A stretch of 64,000 nt of DNA from Arcobacteraceae bacterium (GCA_023138835.1 JAGLOP010000010.1:1-64000), one strand, 5' to 3'. Counted from the first letter of the stretch, positions 26,701 through 35,345 are shown. Numbers and translations are program-made. Notes: generated from the letters alone by a model not told the origin.

Positions 26701-26978
26701 AAGATAAGTTAGATACAATATCTATTAAAATATGTGATAATGGTACAGGGATATCAAAAGATATAATTGATAAAATATATGATCCGTATTTTACTACAAA
26801 AGATAAAGAGAATGGTACAGGTCTTGGACTTTATATGTCTAAAACTATAATAGAAAAACATTTACAAGGTACACTGAAAGTATCTAATAAAGATGCTTCT
26901 TGTTTTCAAGAAAACTGCACCGGCGCTTGTTTTGAAATACAATTACCTTATGATATAAAACCTGGAGAGACAGAATGA
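23754..26978 (+). CDS. Multi-PAS sensor histidine kinase with periplasmic Cache-like domain
   Basis: A kinase of about 1074 residues. Two membrane helices (about 17-37 and 300-320) flank a double-Cache-like periplasmic sensor (ILHIIKPDGTSLLRVH, then GYGTGKCSTAYRVILPLF). Cytoplasmic PAS domains follow, one with PAC motif HWVWILARGETIFDENG and another with a cysteine cluster (KKCYKYF ... CPWCKNE). The H-box is IAHQWRQPLSV (about 848); the ATPase has NIIKNAKEAL, CDNGTGIS and GTGLGLYMSKTII, all canonical. The track starts at GTG 23745; AAAGG lies at 23741-23745, so ATG 23754 (spacing eight) or 23751 is likelier. It overlaps the next receiver gene by four bases. Confidence 0.9.
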   Translation: MEHKLNTNKLKSNILKSIAMIFVALLGVIIYIILYTQDKNFKFNNEKVHKSIHKSIKHTLEHNKRYYKFLLQRLSQTTNIKQYIINNDADAIYKILKPKFDLLQKENKYFKILHIIKPDGTSLLRVHKKEQFIDNLSSIPPMIKEAITSKKITAGYGTGKCSTAYRVILPLFYENRYIGSICIGVNPNYFLEKISEIIDTKGILFINNKNLKLYSKKSDFSIQNYNLQTTIDDEQLNVLKHLPKKYNFEDNIRVEIKDKKYIMHTENIKGFRGDDYAKYIFIQDGTNLLKKQNIMKVSIVSSILLFATIVFLVLIFYINKFGKDIDKFYNNAIDKIKFNKEYLKAVEDNSSNIIVTSFGRKLFSANKKFFEFTGFDTLESFGKKYDCICDLFIKKEGYLQTRVDGKYWIVYILENPAKIHKAIMIKDGVEHIYSVTSAKLYLDEHDRCVATFVDITELENIKDRYEFAINGTQDGLWDWNIITNKPYFSPRWKSMLGYRDDELKNEFKTWEDMVHPDDIKQVFEDIQRSHKSKDEVYENIHRLKHKDGHWVWILARGETIFDENGKAVRMVGFHTDITKSKELELKLEENQKMYLDFFECTKSANIIYETKDNGKTFIIKSLNHLVEEFEKIKRDEVVGKRLDEVFKGVEEFGFLDIFKEVYKSGKSFKMPVTFYKDERVSVWRENYIFKLSNGDIVASYEDKTKEKELENKLIKIFESMIDGVYVVNSSFDIEYVNEVLKKDFGSPEGKKCYKYFHDRDEVCPWCKNEQVLAGETVRWEWFSNKNNKLYDLIDTPLVNADGTISKLEIFRDITELKQAYQEIHEQEEIMISQSRHAAMGEMISMIAHQWRQPLSVIAMGANNIMADIELEIVDNKTLQEEAAEILEQTQELSKTIDDFKNFFRPVKTVEEVLPEDIFNEAFKVIGKSLGNNDIEVVTQFNNGKKIQTYSRELMQVFINIIKNAKEALVDNDIKNRKIFIKMEDKLDTISIKICDNGTGISKDIIDKIYDPYFTTKDKENGTGLGLYMSKTIIEKHLQGTLKVSNKDASCFQENCTGACFEIQLPYDIKPGETE

Positions 26979-27364
26979 GCGATGTTAAAAAATTAAAAGA
27001 AAAAATTAAAAAATTAAAAGTTTTATTTGTTGATGATGAAGAACAAATTAGGGATATGACAGGAAAACTTTTAAAGAAATTTTTTGATGAAGTTACTATT
27101 TGTAAAAATGGAAAAGAGGGACTTGATGCTTTTTTAAAAACCAAAGATTTTAACATAATCATAGCAGATATTATGATGCCGAAAATGGATGGGATAACAA
27201 TGGTCAAAAAAATAAAAGAGATAAAACCTGATATTTTTACGATATTTATAACAGCTTCAAGAGGAGACTATAATGTTGAAGATGGATTATATGATTTATA
27301 TATTACCAAACCAATCTCGTATGAAGACATTACATTGATTATGAAAAAAGTAAGTGAGTATTAG
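26975..27364 (+). CDS. Single-domain response regulator (CheY-like receiver)
   Basis: A 129-residue lone receiver: acidic pair in LFVDDEEQ, phosphorylated aspartate in IIADIMMP, switch threonine in FITAS, lysine in YITKPI. It has no output domain, so it probably relays phosphate or acts by protein contact. Its ATG overlaps the kinase stop (ATGA) and it is the first of three consecutive receiver genes, which suggests the kinase distributes phosphate to all three. Confidence 0.9.
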   Translation: MSDVKKLKEKIKKLKVLFVDDEEQIRDMTGKLLKKFFDEVTICKNGKEGLDAFLKTKDFNIIIADIMMPKMDGITMVKKIKEIKPDIFTIFITASRGDYNVEDGLYDLYITKPISYEDITLIMKKVSEY

Positions 27365-27365
27365 G

Positions 27366-28499
27366 ATGGGTACGATACAAGAATTACAAAATTATACTAA
27401 AGAGTTAACGGTTTTATATGTAGAAGACAGTGCTGCTCTTTTAAAGCAAGTTGGTAATTTTTTAAAAAGGATTTTTAAAAATGTTTATTTAGCTGAAGAT
27501 GGATTGAAAGGTTTGGAAAGTTATAAAATGTACAAACCGGATATTGTAATTACGGATTTGACTATGCCGCAAATGAGTGGTCAGGAGATGATTAAAAATT
27601 TAAAAAAGATAAATCCGGAAGTTAAAATTATTATTATTTCTGCTCACACAGATGCTCAAAATTTACTTGAAGCTATACGTATCGGGGTAAGTGATTTTAT
27701 ACCAAAACCAATAGATAACAAACTGTTTCAAAATGCACTTTTTAAAGTTGCAAATGAACTTACTGCAAATGAAGCGGTTGATATAGAAAAACTAAAAGGA
27801 GAGAGTGATTTAGTTAAAAAATTAGATCTGTTATCGAAAAGTAATACCCCAATAGAATTTGTAAATCAATACAGAGGTGTACCGATAGTACATCATGGTT
27901 ATATTATAAATACAAATAAAACAGCTATTACGGTACATGCACCTTATATACAGACACTTGCTATAAAATATCAAGGTTGTACTACTATAGAATCTGAGCT
28001 GATAGATACAGCCATAAAAGCTCAATTATCTGAAATAGATCCAAATAATAGAGAGATACTATTAACTAACTTTGAGCAATTGCCATTTTCATCAAAAAAA
28101 AGAAAACAGCTTAGAGTTGAACCTGATGATGAACTTATTGCAGTTATTCATATTAAAGATAAAAAGATTGATACAGTAGTCAATGATATTTCGATTAATT
28201 CTATCTCTGTAACAATAAATATAAAAGATTTAAATATAAAAGAAGCAGATGAATTAGATTTAACATTTGGTATTAAGTTCTACAATGAAAATCAACTCAG
28301 TAAGATTGAGAAAAATGAAATAATTTACGCAAAAGGTAAAGTTTTTAAAGTAGAAATTAATAATAGTGGCGGTGTTGATGCTGTAATTTTATTTGAATTA
28401 AATAAAGTAGGTGTTAATTTGCTCAAAAGATATATTCATATAAGAGAGATAGAACTTATAGAAGAGTTTAAGCAGCTAAAAGAGAGATATGTAATTTAA
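27366..28499 (+). CDS. Response regulator with C-terminal PilZ-like domain
   Basis: About 377 residues. The N-terminal receiver is complete (LYVEDSAALL, VITDLTMPQ, IIISAHT, FIPKPI). After residue 150 comes a beta-rich domain with features of PilZ c-di-GMP receptors: RKQLR fits RxxxR, and NDISINS fits [D/N]xSxxG except that the final Gly is Ser. A YcgR-N-like barrel may precede it. The track starts at GTG 27354; ATG 27366 is chosen because it aligns with the next paralogous receiver at the same distance from TVLYVED, though its Shine-Dalgarno is weak. It starts after the lone receiver stop and ends one base before the HD-GYP gene. Confidence 0.72.
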   Translation: MGTIQELQNYTKELTVLYVEDSAALLKQVGNFLKRIFKNVYLAEDGLKGLESYKMYKPDIVITDLTMPQMSGQEMIKNLKKINPEVKIIIISAHTDAQNLLEAIRIGVSDFIPKPIDNKLFQNALFKVANELTANEAVDIEKLKGESDLVKKLDLLSKSNTPIEFVNQYRGVPIVHHGYIINTNKTAITVHAPYIQTLAIKYQGCTTIESELIDTAIKAQLSEIDPNNREILLTNFEQLPFSSKKRKQLRVEPDDELIAVIHIKDKKIDTVVNDISINSISVTINIKDLNIKEADELDLTFGIKFYNENQLSKIEKNEIIYAKGKVFKVEINNSGGVDAVILFELNKVGVNLLKRYIHIREIELIEEFKQLKERYVI

Positions 28500-28500
28500 A

Positions 28501-29994
28501 ATGATAAATTTAAAAGTTTTTAAAGATCTGGCAAAAGAATTCACCGTTTTATATGTAGAGGATGAAGATAAATTACGACAGAAAGTCAGTGCTTATTTAA
28601 AAAGATTTTTTTTAAAAGTAGATACAGCAAAAGATGGACAAGATGGGCTTGACCGTTATAAAGAAAAACAATATGATTTAGTTTTGACAGATATAAAAAT
28701 GCCGAAATTAAATGGTTTGGATATGGCAGCGGAAATAAAAGCCATTAATGAGTATCAAAATATATTAATCATATCTGCATATTCTGATATATCAAATTTT
28801 ACCACATCTATTAAATTGGGAATTGATGGATATATTATAAAGCCAATACATTTTGACCAGCTGAATACGACTTTATATAAAATATTGTATAAGTTAAAAA
28901 AATTTAGAGAAAATGTAGAATATAAAAATAATCTTGAAAAACTGGTTGAAGAAAAAACTATGGAAACTCGACAATTACAAGAGGAAAAAATAAAGAATTA
29001 TCAAAAAACTTTATATGCACTTGTAAAAATGATAGAAGACAGAGATATATATACGGGCGGTCATTCTCAAAGGGTTGCCTCATATTCTAAAATGATAGCA
29101 GTTGAATTGGGATTGGATGAGAATATTTGTGAAAATATTTATCAAGCTGGAATTTTACATGATATAGGAAAAATCGCTATTCCAGATACTATTTTGTTAA
29201 AACCAAGTGCGTTAGATGAGGTTGAATATAAACTTATTCAAGAGCATGTATCAATGGGGGTAGATATCTTAAGTCAAGTTCCAATGTTTGATGAGTTAAT
29301 TCCTTATATTGAAGAACATCATGAAAGGTTTGACGGCAGTGGTTATCCAAAAGGTTTAAAAGGTGATGAGATGTTATTAGAATCACAAATAATGGGCATA
29401 AGTGATACTTTTGATGCTATGACAACAAGTAGAATTTATAAAGCAAAAAAAAGTGTTAATCAAGCACTTGAAGAGATACAAAGTTTAAAAGGCATATATT
29501 TTAGAAATGATGTTACAGAGGCAGCTTTAAAGGTTTTATCAAAAATAGTACTGGATGATAATATTGATCAACTACCAACAACTAAACTAGAAGAGGAAAG
29601 ATTTTCATATTTTTATAAAGATCAAATTACAAATAGCTACAATGCAAGTTATTTAGACCTTGTATTAAATAAAAATAGATATGAAGTTAAATATAAATAT
29701 ATTAATTTTATTTCAGTCCATAATTTAGATAATATAAATAGTAAATATGGCTGGGAAGAGGGAAATAAGTATTTAAAAAATGTTTCATTAAACTTGCAAA
29801 ATATATACGGTGATGTTTTAATATTTAGAATACACAGTGATGATTTTTTGATCTTATCTAAATCAGACATTTTAATAGATGAAAATGAATTAAAAAAATT
29901 TATTTGTAGAGATGGACTGATATTTGAAGTAAAAAAATATGAAATTATAAAAAACAAGCTATTTTCTTTCTCTGATTTTGAATCTTCAAGATAG
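28501..29994 (+). CDS. Response regulator with HD-GYP phosphodiesterase and degenerate GGDEF domain
   Basis: A 497-residue protein with three parts: receiver (LYVEDEDKL, LVLTDIKMP, IISAYS, YIIKPI), a coiled coil at about 138-165, an HD-GYP domain with intact LHDIGK and HHERFDGSGYPKGL (about 220-285), and a C-terminal domain of about 120 residues. That last part resembles GGDEF (DQITNSYNASYL like DxLTxLxNRxxL), but the signature is RIHSDDF instead of RxGGDEF, so it should not make c-di-GMP. HD-GYP proteins hydrolyse c-di-GMP. With the PilZ-like gene this operon looks like a c-di-GMP output module. Confidence 0.88.
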   Translation: MINLKVFKDLAKEFTVLYVEDEDKLRQKVSAYLKRFFLKVDTAKDGQDGLDRYKEKQYDLVLTDIKMPKLNGLDMAAEIKAINEYQNILIISAYSDISNFTTSIKLGIDGYIIKPIHFDQLNTTLYKILYKLKKFRENVEYKNNLEKLVEEKTMETRQLQEEKIKNYQKTLYALVKMIEDRDIYTGGHSQRVASYSKMIAVELGLDENICENIYQAGILHDIGKIAIPDTILLKPSALDEVEYKLIQEHVSMGVDILSQVPMFDELIPYIEEHHERFDGSGYPKGLKGDEMLLESQIMGISDTFDAMTTSRIYKAKKSVNQALEEIQSLKGIYFRNDVTEAALKVLSKIVLDDNIDQLPTTKLEEERFSYFYKDQITNSYNASYLDLVLNKNRYEVKYKYINFISVHNLDNINSKYGWEEGNKYLKNVSLNLQNIYGDVLIFRIHSDDFLILSKSDILIDENELKKFICRDGLIFEVKKYEIIKNKLFSFSDFESSR

Positions 29995-30140
29995 CTGCAT
30001 ATTTAAAACAGTTTAGTATTATAATAATCTATTTTATGGGATAGTGTCATAAAAATTTAACTACTAATAAACTTTAAGTCACACATAATATATTGCAGAT
30101 ATACTTTTTATTAAGTTATAATAATTATAAAAGGATAAAA

Positions 30141-31487
30141 ATGAAATTATATGCTCCATGGGAGAAGGCTTTTAACAAAATTGCCACTCCTTTTGAACAT
30201 TTTATACATGCACAAACTACTACAGGAATGATTTTGATGTTTATGACAGTGGTAGCACTTGTTCTTGCTAACACTCCACTAACGGAAACATATGCACATT
30301 TCTTTCATACAAGAGTAGATTTAAATGTTGGCTCTTGGCAACTGTCACACACTATTCATCACTGGATAAATGATGGTCTTATGGCCATATTTTTCTTTAT
30401 AATCGGGTTAGAGATAAAAAGGGAAATTTTAGTAGGTGAACTTTCAAATATAAAAGTTGCTATTTTGCCTATTTTTGCTGCTATTGGTGGTATGGTTTTT
30501 CCTGCATTGATATATCTTGGGATTAATGCAGGTGAGCCTGGGGCAACGGGGTGGGGAATACCAATGGCTACAGACATTGCATTTGCAATTAGTGCTTTAG
30601 TTCTTTTAGGGAAAAGAGTTCCCACTACACTTGTAACATTTTTGGTTGCCCTTGCTATTGTTGATGATCTTGGTGCTGTTTTAGTTATCGCAATATTTTA
30701 TACTGAACAAATTAATATGTTACCACTTGGTTTGGCAGGAGTATCTTTTTTGATTTTAGTTGTATTTAATCGTTTTGGGATACACATGATTCTACCATAT
30801 TTTATAGTTGGATTATTTATGTGGTTTTTTATGCTTGAATCTGGTGTTCATGCAACTATTGCGGGTGTGATAGCAGCTATGGCAATACCATCAAAACCAA
30901 AACAAGCCCCTTTAGATTTTACAAAACATGCTAAAAATTTAATAGATGAGTATGATAACTATCCAGTAGCTACAGATCATATGATGCATGAGAGACAAAA
31001 AGCAATTTTAATAAATATAAAAGATAGAATAGACGCAGTCGGTACTCCTGCTGCTAGATTGGAGCAGGATTTACATCTTCCTGTTGCTTTAATTGTTATC
31101 CCGCTTTTTGCGCTTGCAAATGCTGGTATAACCATAGATTTTAACTCTATTGGTACTACTATTATGGAGCCTGTATCTCTTGGAATTATTGCTGGTCTTA
31201 TTTTAGGAAAGGTTCTTGGAATTTTTGGTGTATCTTGGATGGCTATAAAATTAAAAATCGCAACACTTCCACAAGGTAGTACGATGAGTCAAATTTTTGG
31301 TGTGGCATTTCTTGGCGGTATTGGTTTTACTATGTCTATTTTTGTAGCAGACTTAGCATTTTTAAATAGTCCTGAGCTTATTTTTCAAGCTAAAGTTGGG
31401 ATTTTGGCAGCTTCATTATTTGCAGGTTTATTTGGTTTCTTTTGGCTTAAATATGTGGCTAAAAGAGATGATAGTCAAAGTAGTTAA
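30141..31487 (+). CDS. nhaA: Na+/H+ antiporter NhaA
   Basis: A 448-residue inner-membrane antiporter exchanging Na+ for H+ to keep sodium and pH balance. Typical NhaA motifs are present: GLEIKREILVGELS, GIPMATDIAFAISALVLLG, and the ion-binding double aspartate in ALAIVDDLGAVLV. A cytoplasmic loop after helix VIII is long (KPKQAPLDFTKHAKNLIDEYDNY), as in the longer NhaA forms. The track start at 30093 is rejected because AAGGA lies seven bases before ATG 30141, which opens with MKLYAPWEKAF. The next gene follows after two bases. Confidence 0.95.
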   Translation: MKLYAPWEKAFNKIATPFEHFIHAQTTTGMILMFMTVVALVLANTPLTETYAHFFHTRVDLNVGSWQLSHTIHHWINDGLMAIFFFIIGLEIKREILVGELSNIKVAILPIFAAIGGMVFPALIYLGINAGEPGATGWGIPMATDIAFAISALVLLGKRVPTTLVTFLVALAIVDDLGAVLVIAIFYTEQINMLPLGLAGVSFLILVVFNRFGIHMILPYFIVGLFMWFFMLESGVHATIAGVIAAMAIPSKPKQAPLDFTKHAKNLIDEYDNYPVATDHMMHERQKAILINIKDRIDAVGTPAARLEQDLHLPVALIVIPLFALANAGITIDFNSIGTTIMEPVSLGIIAGLILGKVLGIFGVSWMAIKLKIATLPQGSTMSQIFGVAFLGGIGFTMSIFVADLAFLNSPELIFQAKVGILAASLFAGLFGFFWLKYVAKRDDSQSS

Positions 31488-31489
31488 AA

Positions 31490-32125
31490 ATGATTCAAGA
31501 TAACTGTACAAAAAAAAGAATAAAACCCAGACTTTTAAGAGATGTAAAAACAGAAGCATTACTCGTATTTGCAAGAACTGCTTTGGAAAGATTTTTTCAA
31601 AGAGTTGATGCAAATGATTGGCAACCGGTAGTTGGGACAGATGATGATACGATTTATATCTATGATACATTAAGAGATTTGAAAGATAAACTTCAAGAGT
31701 GTGTGGTAAATGTAGATTATTTAATGAATTTAGTTCAAAGTGCCAAAAAACATCCAGAACTCGTGAGCTTGGCTAAATTTGAAGAGCCATTAATAACTTA
31801 TTATGATGTTATGGCTAAAAAAGTAGAAGTCAATGTTCCAACCGATCAAATATGGTGGATACCTGAACTTATAGTTGTATGTACACTTAGTCATTGGATA
31901 TTGGAAGAGGAAAAATCTATATCCTTGTATCCATTTTTAAAAGATATTGATTATAATAAATTAATTGAGAAATTTGAAATATATGGGCAAAGTTTAGAAA
32001 AAGATAAAAAAAGTATCATTATAAATATGCATAAAATATCTTCAGAGATAATAGAAAAATTACAAAAAACAAAATATAAAGTAAATAAGCATAGAGTTTC
32101 TAAAACAAGGAAAAAGAAAAAGTAA
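31490..32125 (+). CDS. Conserved-looking hypothetical protein with basic C-terminal tail
   Basis: A 211-residue soluble protein that I do not recognise. It has no signal peptide or clear membrane helix. The middle is mixed helical, with [23 protein letters not shown] near residue 120-145, and the last 25 residues are very basic ([11 protein letters not shown]), which could bind nucleic acid or membrane phospholipid. It starts two bases after nhaA and is probably co-expressed. Confidence 0.75.
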   Translation: MIQDNCTKKRIKPRLLRDVKTEALLVFARTALERFFQRVDANDWQPVVGTDDDTIYIYDTLRDLKDKLQECVVNVDYLMNLVQSAKKHPELVSLAKFEEPLITYYDVMAKKVEVNVPTDQIWWIPELIVVCTLSHWILEEEKSISLYPFLKDIDYNKLIEKFEIYGQSLEKDKKSIIINMHKISSEIIEKLQKTKYKVNKHRVSKTRKKKK

Positions 32126-32136
32126 ACTATTTTAAT

Positions 32137-32628
32137 ATGATAAAAAAAAGAATTAAAAAACTAACAAAAAATCACAAATTAAAAGAGTTTATATATAAAT
32201 ATAAAATACCTCATGAGTATTTATCTGTAAATAGAACTATGGTAACAAAATCTTTTTTAATAGGTTTATTTATAGCACTTATACCTATGCCGATGCAGAT
32301 GTTATTTGTAGTTGTAATGATGAAATTCTTTAAATTCAATCTCCCCTTGGCTGTTGCATTATGTTGGATAACAAACCCGTTTACAATGCCTTTTATCTAC
32401 TATATAGAATATATTACAGGAAGTTTTATTTTAAATACTGATACGCTTGTCGTTGAGATGACAGCAGATTGGTTCAGCAATAATTTTTCAAATATTTTTA
32501 CACCTTTATATGTTGGCGCATTTTTTTATGCTACTATTATATCTACTGTTGTATATTTTTTGATAAATTATTTATGGATATATTTTGTGAATAAAAATAA
32601 AAAATTACATTATAAAGAGAGACCTTAG
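32137..32628 (+). CDS. DUF2062 domain membrane protein
   Basis: A 163-residue protein of the DUF2062 family. After a basic N terminus come the conserved [20 protein letters not shown] helix and the [22 protein letters not shown] motif, then a C-terminal helix. The family is widespread in proteobacteria with no assigned biochemical role. It is 11 bases after the previous gene. No Shine-Dalgarno is obvious. Confidence 0.85.
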   Translation: MIKKRIKKLTKNHKLKEFIYKYKIPHEYLSVNRTMVTKSFLIGLFIALIPMPMQMLFVVVMMKFFKFNLPLAVALCWITNPFTMPFIYYIEYITGSFILNTDTLVVEMTADWFSNNFSNIFTPLYVGAFFYATIISTVVYFLINYLWIYFVNKNKKLHYKERP

Positions 32629-32650
32629 TTTTATTAATTGAGAGGATATT

Positions 32651-32758
32651 ATGAAAAAAGAATATGAAGATGGTATAATTGAAATAATAGATGATTTTAG
32701 TGCATTTGATGAATTATCATTAGAAGCACTGAAAAATAAGGAAAATAAAAATGCCTAA
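32651..32758 (+). CDS. Acidic 35-residue microprotein
   Basis: Too short for the ORF track. ATG 32651 has AGAGGA seven bases upstream and the frame runs to TAA 32756-32758, encoding MKKEYEDGIIEIIDDFSAF and a further 16 residues. It is strongly acidic in its middle. It overlaps the PsiE-family gene by eight bases in another frame, so it could couple translation of that gene. The good ribosome site and overlap support a real gene, but no homologue is known to me. Confidence 0.55.
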   Translation: MKKEYEDGIIEIIDDFSAFDELSLEALKNKENKNA

Positions 32759-33233
32759 CATACATGATGAATTACCTACAGAACATAAAGACCCCTTAAT
32801 ATCTTTTTTAAACAAGTTGATAAAAGTTGCAGTTAAATTATTGGCTATATTGATGGTACTTGTAATATTTTGGGGTGTTGCAGATGTGGTATATGTGATG
32901 TATCAAAATATAACGGCTCCACCTTTTATGCTGCTTAGTATTGCAGATATATTTAAAACATTTGCTGCATTTTTAGCTGTTTTAATTGCTATTGAGATTT
33001 ATCAAAATATAACTTTATATTTGAGTACAGATGTAATACCTATTAAACTTGTAATTGCAACGGCATTGATGGCGATAGCTAGAAAAGTGATTATTTTAGA
33101 TTTTAAAGATTTAACGCCTATGTATATTTTTGCAACAGCTACTGTTGTTTTAGCATTGGGTATCACCTATTATTTAGTTGGTAAACATCATAAAGAAAGA
33201 TTTGTTGATGAAAGAGAAGGTGATTATAAATAA
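32751..33233 (+). CDS. PsiE-family (phosphate-starvation-inducible) membrane protein
   Basis: A 160-residue protein with four membrane helices. The arrangement DLTPMYIFATATVVLALGITYYLV near the C terminus and the LIAIEIYQNITLYLSTDVIPIKLVIATALMAIARKVII core are typical of the PsiE family. Its role is not established. It overlaps the upstream microprotein by eight bases and the downstream antiporter by one base (TAATG), so the three are translationally coupled. Confidence 0.82.
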   Translation: MPNIHDELPTEHKDPLISFLNKLIKVAVKLLAILMVLVIFWGVADVVYVMYQNITAPPFMLLSIADIFKTFAAFLAVLIAIEIYQNITLYLSTDVIPIKLVIATALMAIARKVIILDFKDLTPMYIFATATVVLALGITYYLVGKHHKERFVDEREGDYK

Positions 33234-34834
33234 TGTTAGAAATTATAATATTTACAATACTTATAGCTACATTATTAAATTTAGTTTTAAGACAGTTTGG
33301 TATTCCTACAATTATAGGTTATATAGCAACAGGTACAATTATAGCTTATGGTTTTGATTTGCATGAAGCGGTACACAGTCATGAACTAAAAGAGATAGCA
33401 GAGTTTGGTGTGGTATTTTTGATGTTTACTATTGGTTTGGAATTTTCTATAAATCATTTGGTAAGGATGAAAAAAGAGGTTTTTTTATATGGCGGTCTTC
33501 AGGTATTTTTAACGGCCGGTTTTTTTGCTTTTATTGCAAATAATTTTTTTAATATAGAGATAAAATCAGCTATTATTATAGGTGCTGCTCTTGCATTATC
33601 TTCGACTGCAATAGTACTTAAACTGTTAAATGAAAGTGGCGATATAAATAAAGCATTTGGTCGTAAAGTTTTAGGGATATTACTATTTCAAGATATTGCA
33701 GTTATTCCTATTTTACTTATGATAACAATCTTTTCTATTACAGATAAATCTATCTCTGACCTGCTTTTTACAACATTTAGCAATGCTATAGTTTTACTTA
33801 TAGGATTATTTGTAATGGGTAAATATCTACTTGAGCCATTCTTTCATCAAGTTAGTAAGACCAAATCAAATGAGATATTTGTAAGCTCTATTTTACTTAT
33901 AGTTATAGGTGCTTCTTATGTTGCATATAAATTTGGTTTTTCATATTCATTGGGTGCATTTATAGCAGGGATGATGATATCTGAAACACATTATAAGCAT
34001 CAAGTGGAAGCTGATCTTATTCCTTTTAGAGATTTACTTTTAGGGATCTTTTTTATAACTGTTGGGATGCAGCTTGACTTTAAGATTATATTTGAAAATA
34101 TTGGTATTATATCTTTGCTGTTACCAGCTTTAATAGTAATAAAAGTAGTTATAATTTTTTCAATTTTAAAATTTAAATCAAGCTCTAGAAACTCAATTAA
34201 AACAGCACTTTCTCTTTTTCAACTGGGAGAATTTGCATTGGTTATATTAGAGCTTTCATTCGCCAAAGGGTTGTTAGATCCGGTTGTTGGACAAGTTTTG
34301 ATAGTTATAGTAGTAATATCTATGATTCTCACCCCATTTGTTTTGAAAAATATATCGCAAATAGCGGATACACTTAACCGTAAAAAAGATGAAAATCATG
34401 GGTTTCCTCAAGTTGATAAAGAAAATCTAACAAATCATATCGTACTTATTGGTTATGGGCGGTTAGGAAAACATATATCAAAACTTATTCAAGATAAAGG
34501 TATGGAATTTATAGCTATTGAAGGAGATATTCAAACTGTAAAAGATGCACAAAAATTAAATCAACCGGTTATATTTGGTAATGCAGCGCAAAAAAATATT
34601 TTAGAATCTGTAAATATAAAAGAAGCATCATCTGTAATAATATCAATAGGAAATAGTAAAAAATTGGCACATATTTGTGAAGTGGTAAATGATTTAACAA
34701 AAAATACAAGAACAATAGTCAAAGTAAATAAATATGAGGAGAAAGAAGAATTATCTAAATTAAATTTATCTCATATTATTGTAGAAACAGAAAAAACTGC
34801 ATTAGCTATGTTTGATGAAGCTATGAAGTGTTAA
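33233..34834 (+). CDS. CPA2-family monovalent cation:proton antiporter with TrkA_N domain
   Basis: A 533-residue protein. The first 380 residues form the Na_H_Exchanger fold (LVLRQFGIPTIIGYIATG; IIGAALALSSTAIVLKLL; LFQDIAVIPILLM), with the C-terminal part a nucleotide-binding TrkA_N domain (HIVLIGYGRLGKHISKLI). This is the KefB/KefC/YbaL type, exporting K+ or Na+ in exchange for protons and gated by a nucleotide. The TrkA_N glycine motif is GYGRLG. It is the last gene of the nhaA transcription unit, giving two cation antiporters in one cluster. It ends eight bases from the convergent SprT-like gene. Confidence 0.9.
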   Translation: MLEIIIFTILIATLLNLVLRQFGIPTIIGYIATGTIIAYGFDLHEAVHSHELKEIAEFGVVFLMFTIGLEFSINHLVRMKKEVFLYGGLQVFLTAGFFAFIANNFFNIEIKSAIIIGAALALSSTAIVLKLLNESGDINKAFGRKVLGILLFQDIAVIPILLMITIFSITDKSISDLLFTTFSNAIVLLIGLFVMGKYLLEPFFHQVSKTKSNEIFVSSILLIVIGASYVAYKFGFSYSLGAFIAGMMISETHYKHQVEADLIPFRDLLLGIFFITVGMQLDFKIIFENIGIISLLLPALIVIKVVIIFSILKFKSSSRNSIKTALSLFQLGEFALVILELSFAKGLLDPVVGQVLIVIVVISMILTPFVLKNISQIADTLNRKKDENHGFPQVDKENLTNHIVLIGYGRLGKHISKLIQDKGMEFIAIEGDIQTVKDAQKLNQPVIFGNAAQKNILESVNIKEASSVIISIGNSKKLAHICEVVNDLTKNTRTIVKVNKYEEKEELSKLNLSHIIVETEKTALAMFDEAMKC

Positions 34835-34841
34835 AGGTATG

Positions 34842-35336
34842 TTAATAGATAAAGCCGATTTTCCCCATTACTATATCATTATGTTTGACAAATCTATCAC
34901 ACTTTTTACCTTCAAGATTTAGGCAAATTTGCTGCCATTTTTTAGTATGACCACCATTTGTATTAGGAAAATCTTTTAATACAAACATAAGAGCATGTGC
35001 ATATTCATGTGGTAAAACATAATCTATCATATACTCTTCACTTTCTTGAAATCTGTTTTTATTAAGTATAATTTTAATATTACCATTATCATATACAGCA
35101 AGCCCAAATAGATTATCTTTTATTTTAGATGATATTTTTATAGGAATATTAACTGATAGTCCATATTTTTGGTATATTAGTTTTTTTAAATGATGATTTT
35201 TTTGATTGATTCTTTCAACTATTTCTTGGGATAAAGGGTTGTCATTAAATTGTTTATTATTGTAATAAATATAACCTAACAACAACAGAGATATAGTTGT
35301 TATATATAAAAAAATGTTCTTGACTTGAGAAAGCAT
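34842..35336 (-). CDS. Membrane-anchored SprT-like zinc metalloprotease-fold protein
   Basis: A 164-residue protein. The zinc motif HEYAH (about residue 111) with a downstream GGHTKKWQQIC matches the SprT-like family (HExxH plus GH). Unlike cytoplasmic SprT, it begins with a membrane helix or signal anchor (IFLYITTISLLLLGYIYY), placing the catalytic domain in the periplasm. The C-terminal region has a lone pair of cysteines. It is the last gene of the minus operon starting at the aminofutalosine deaminase. Substrate unknown. Confidence 0.8.
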   Translation of the reverse strand: MLSQVKNIFLYITTISLLLLGYIYYNNKQFNDNPLSQEIVERINQKNHHLKKLIYQKYGLSVNIPIKISSKIKDNLFGLAVYDNGNIKIILNKNRFQESEEYMIDYVLPHEYAHALMFVLKDFPNTNGGHTKKWQQICLNLEGKKCDRFVKHNDIVMGKIGFIY

Positions 35337-35345
35337 TCGTAGTAT

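Noticed and set aside
30093-30140. Upstream start of nhaA at 30093
   Set aside because: The extra 16 residues precede a good AAGGA site and ATG at 30141, and do not resemble the NhaA N terminus.
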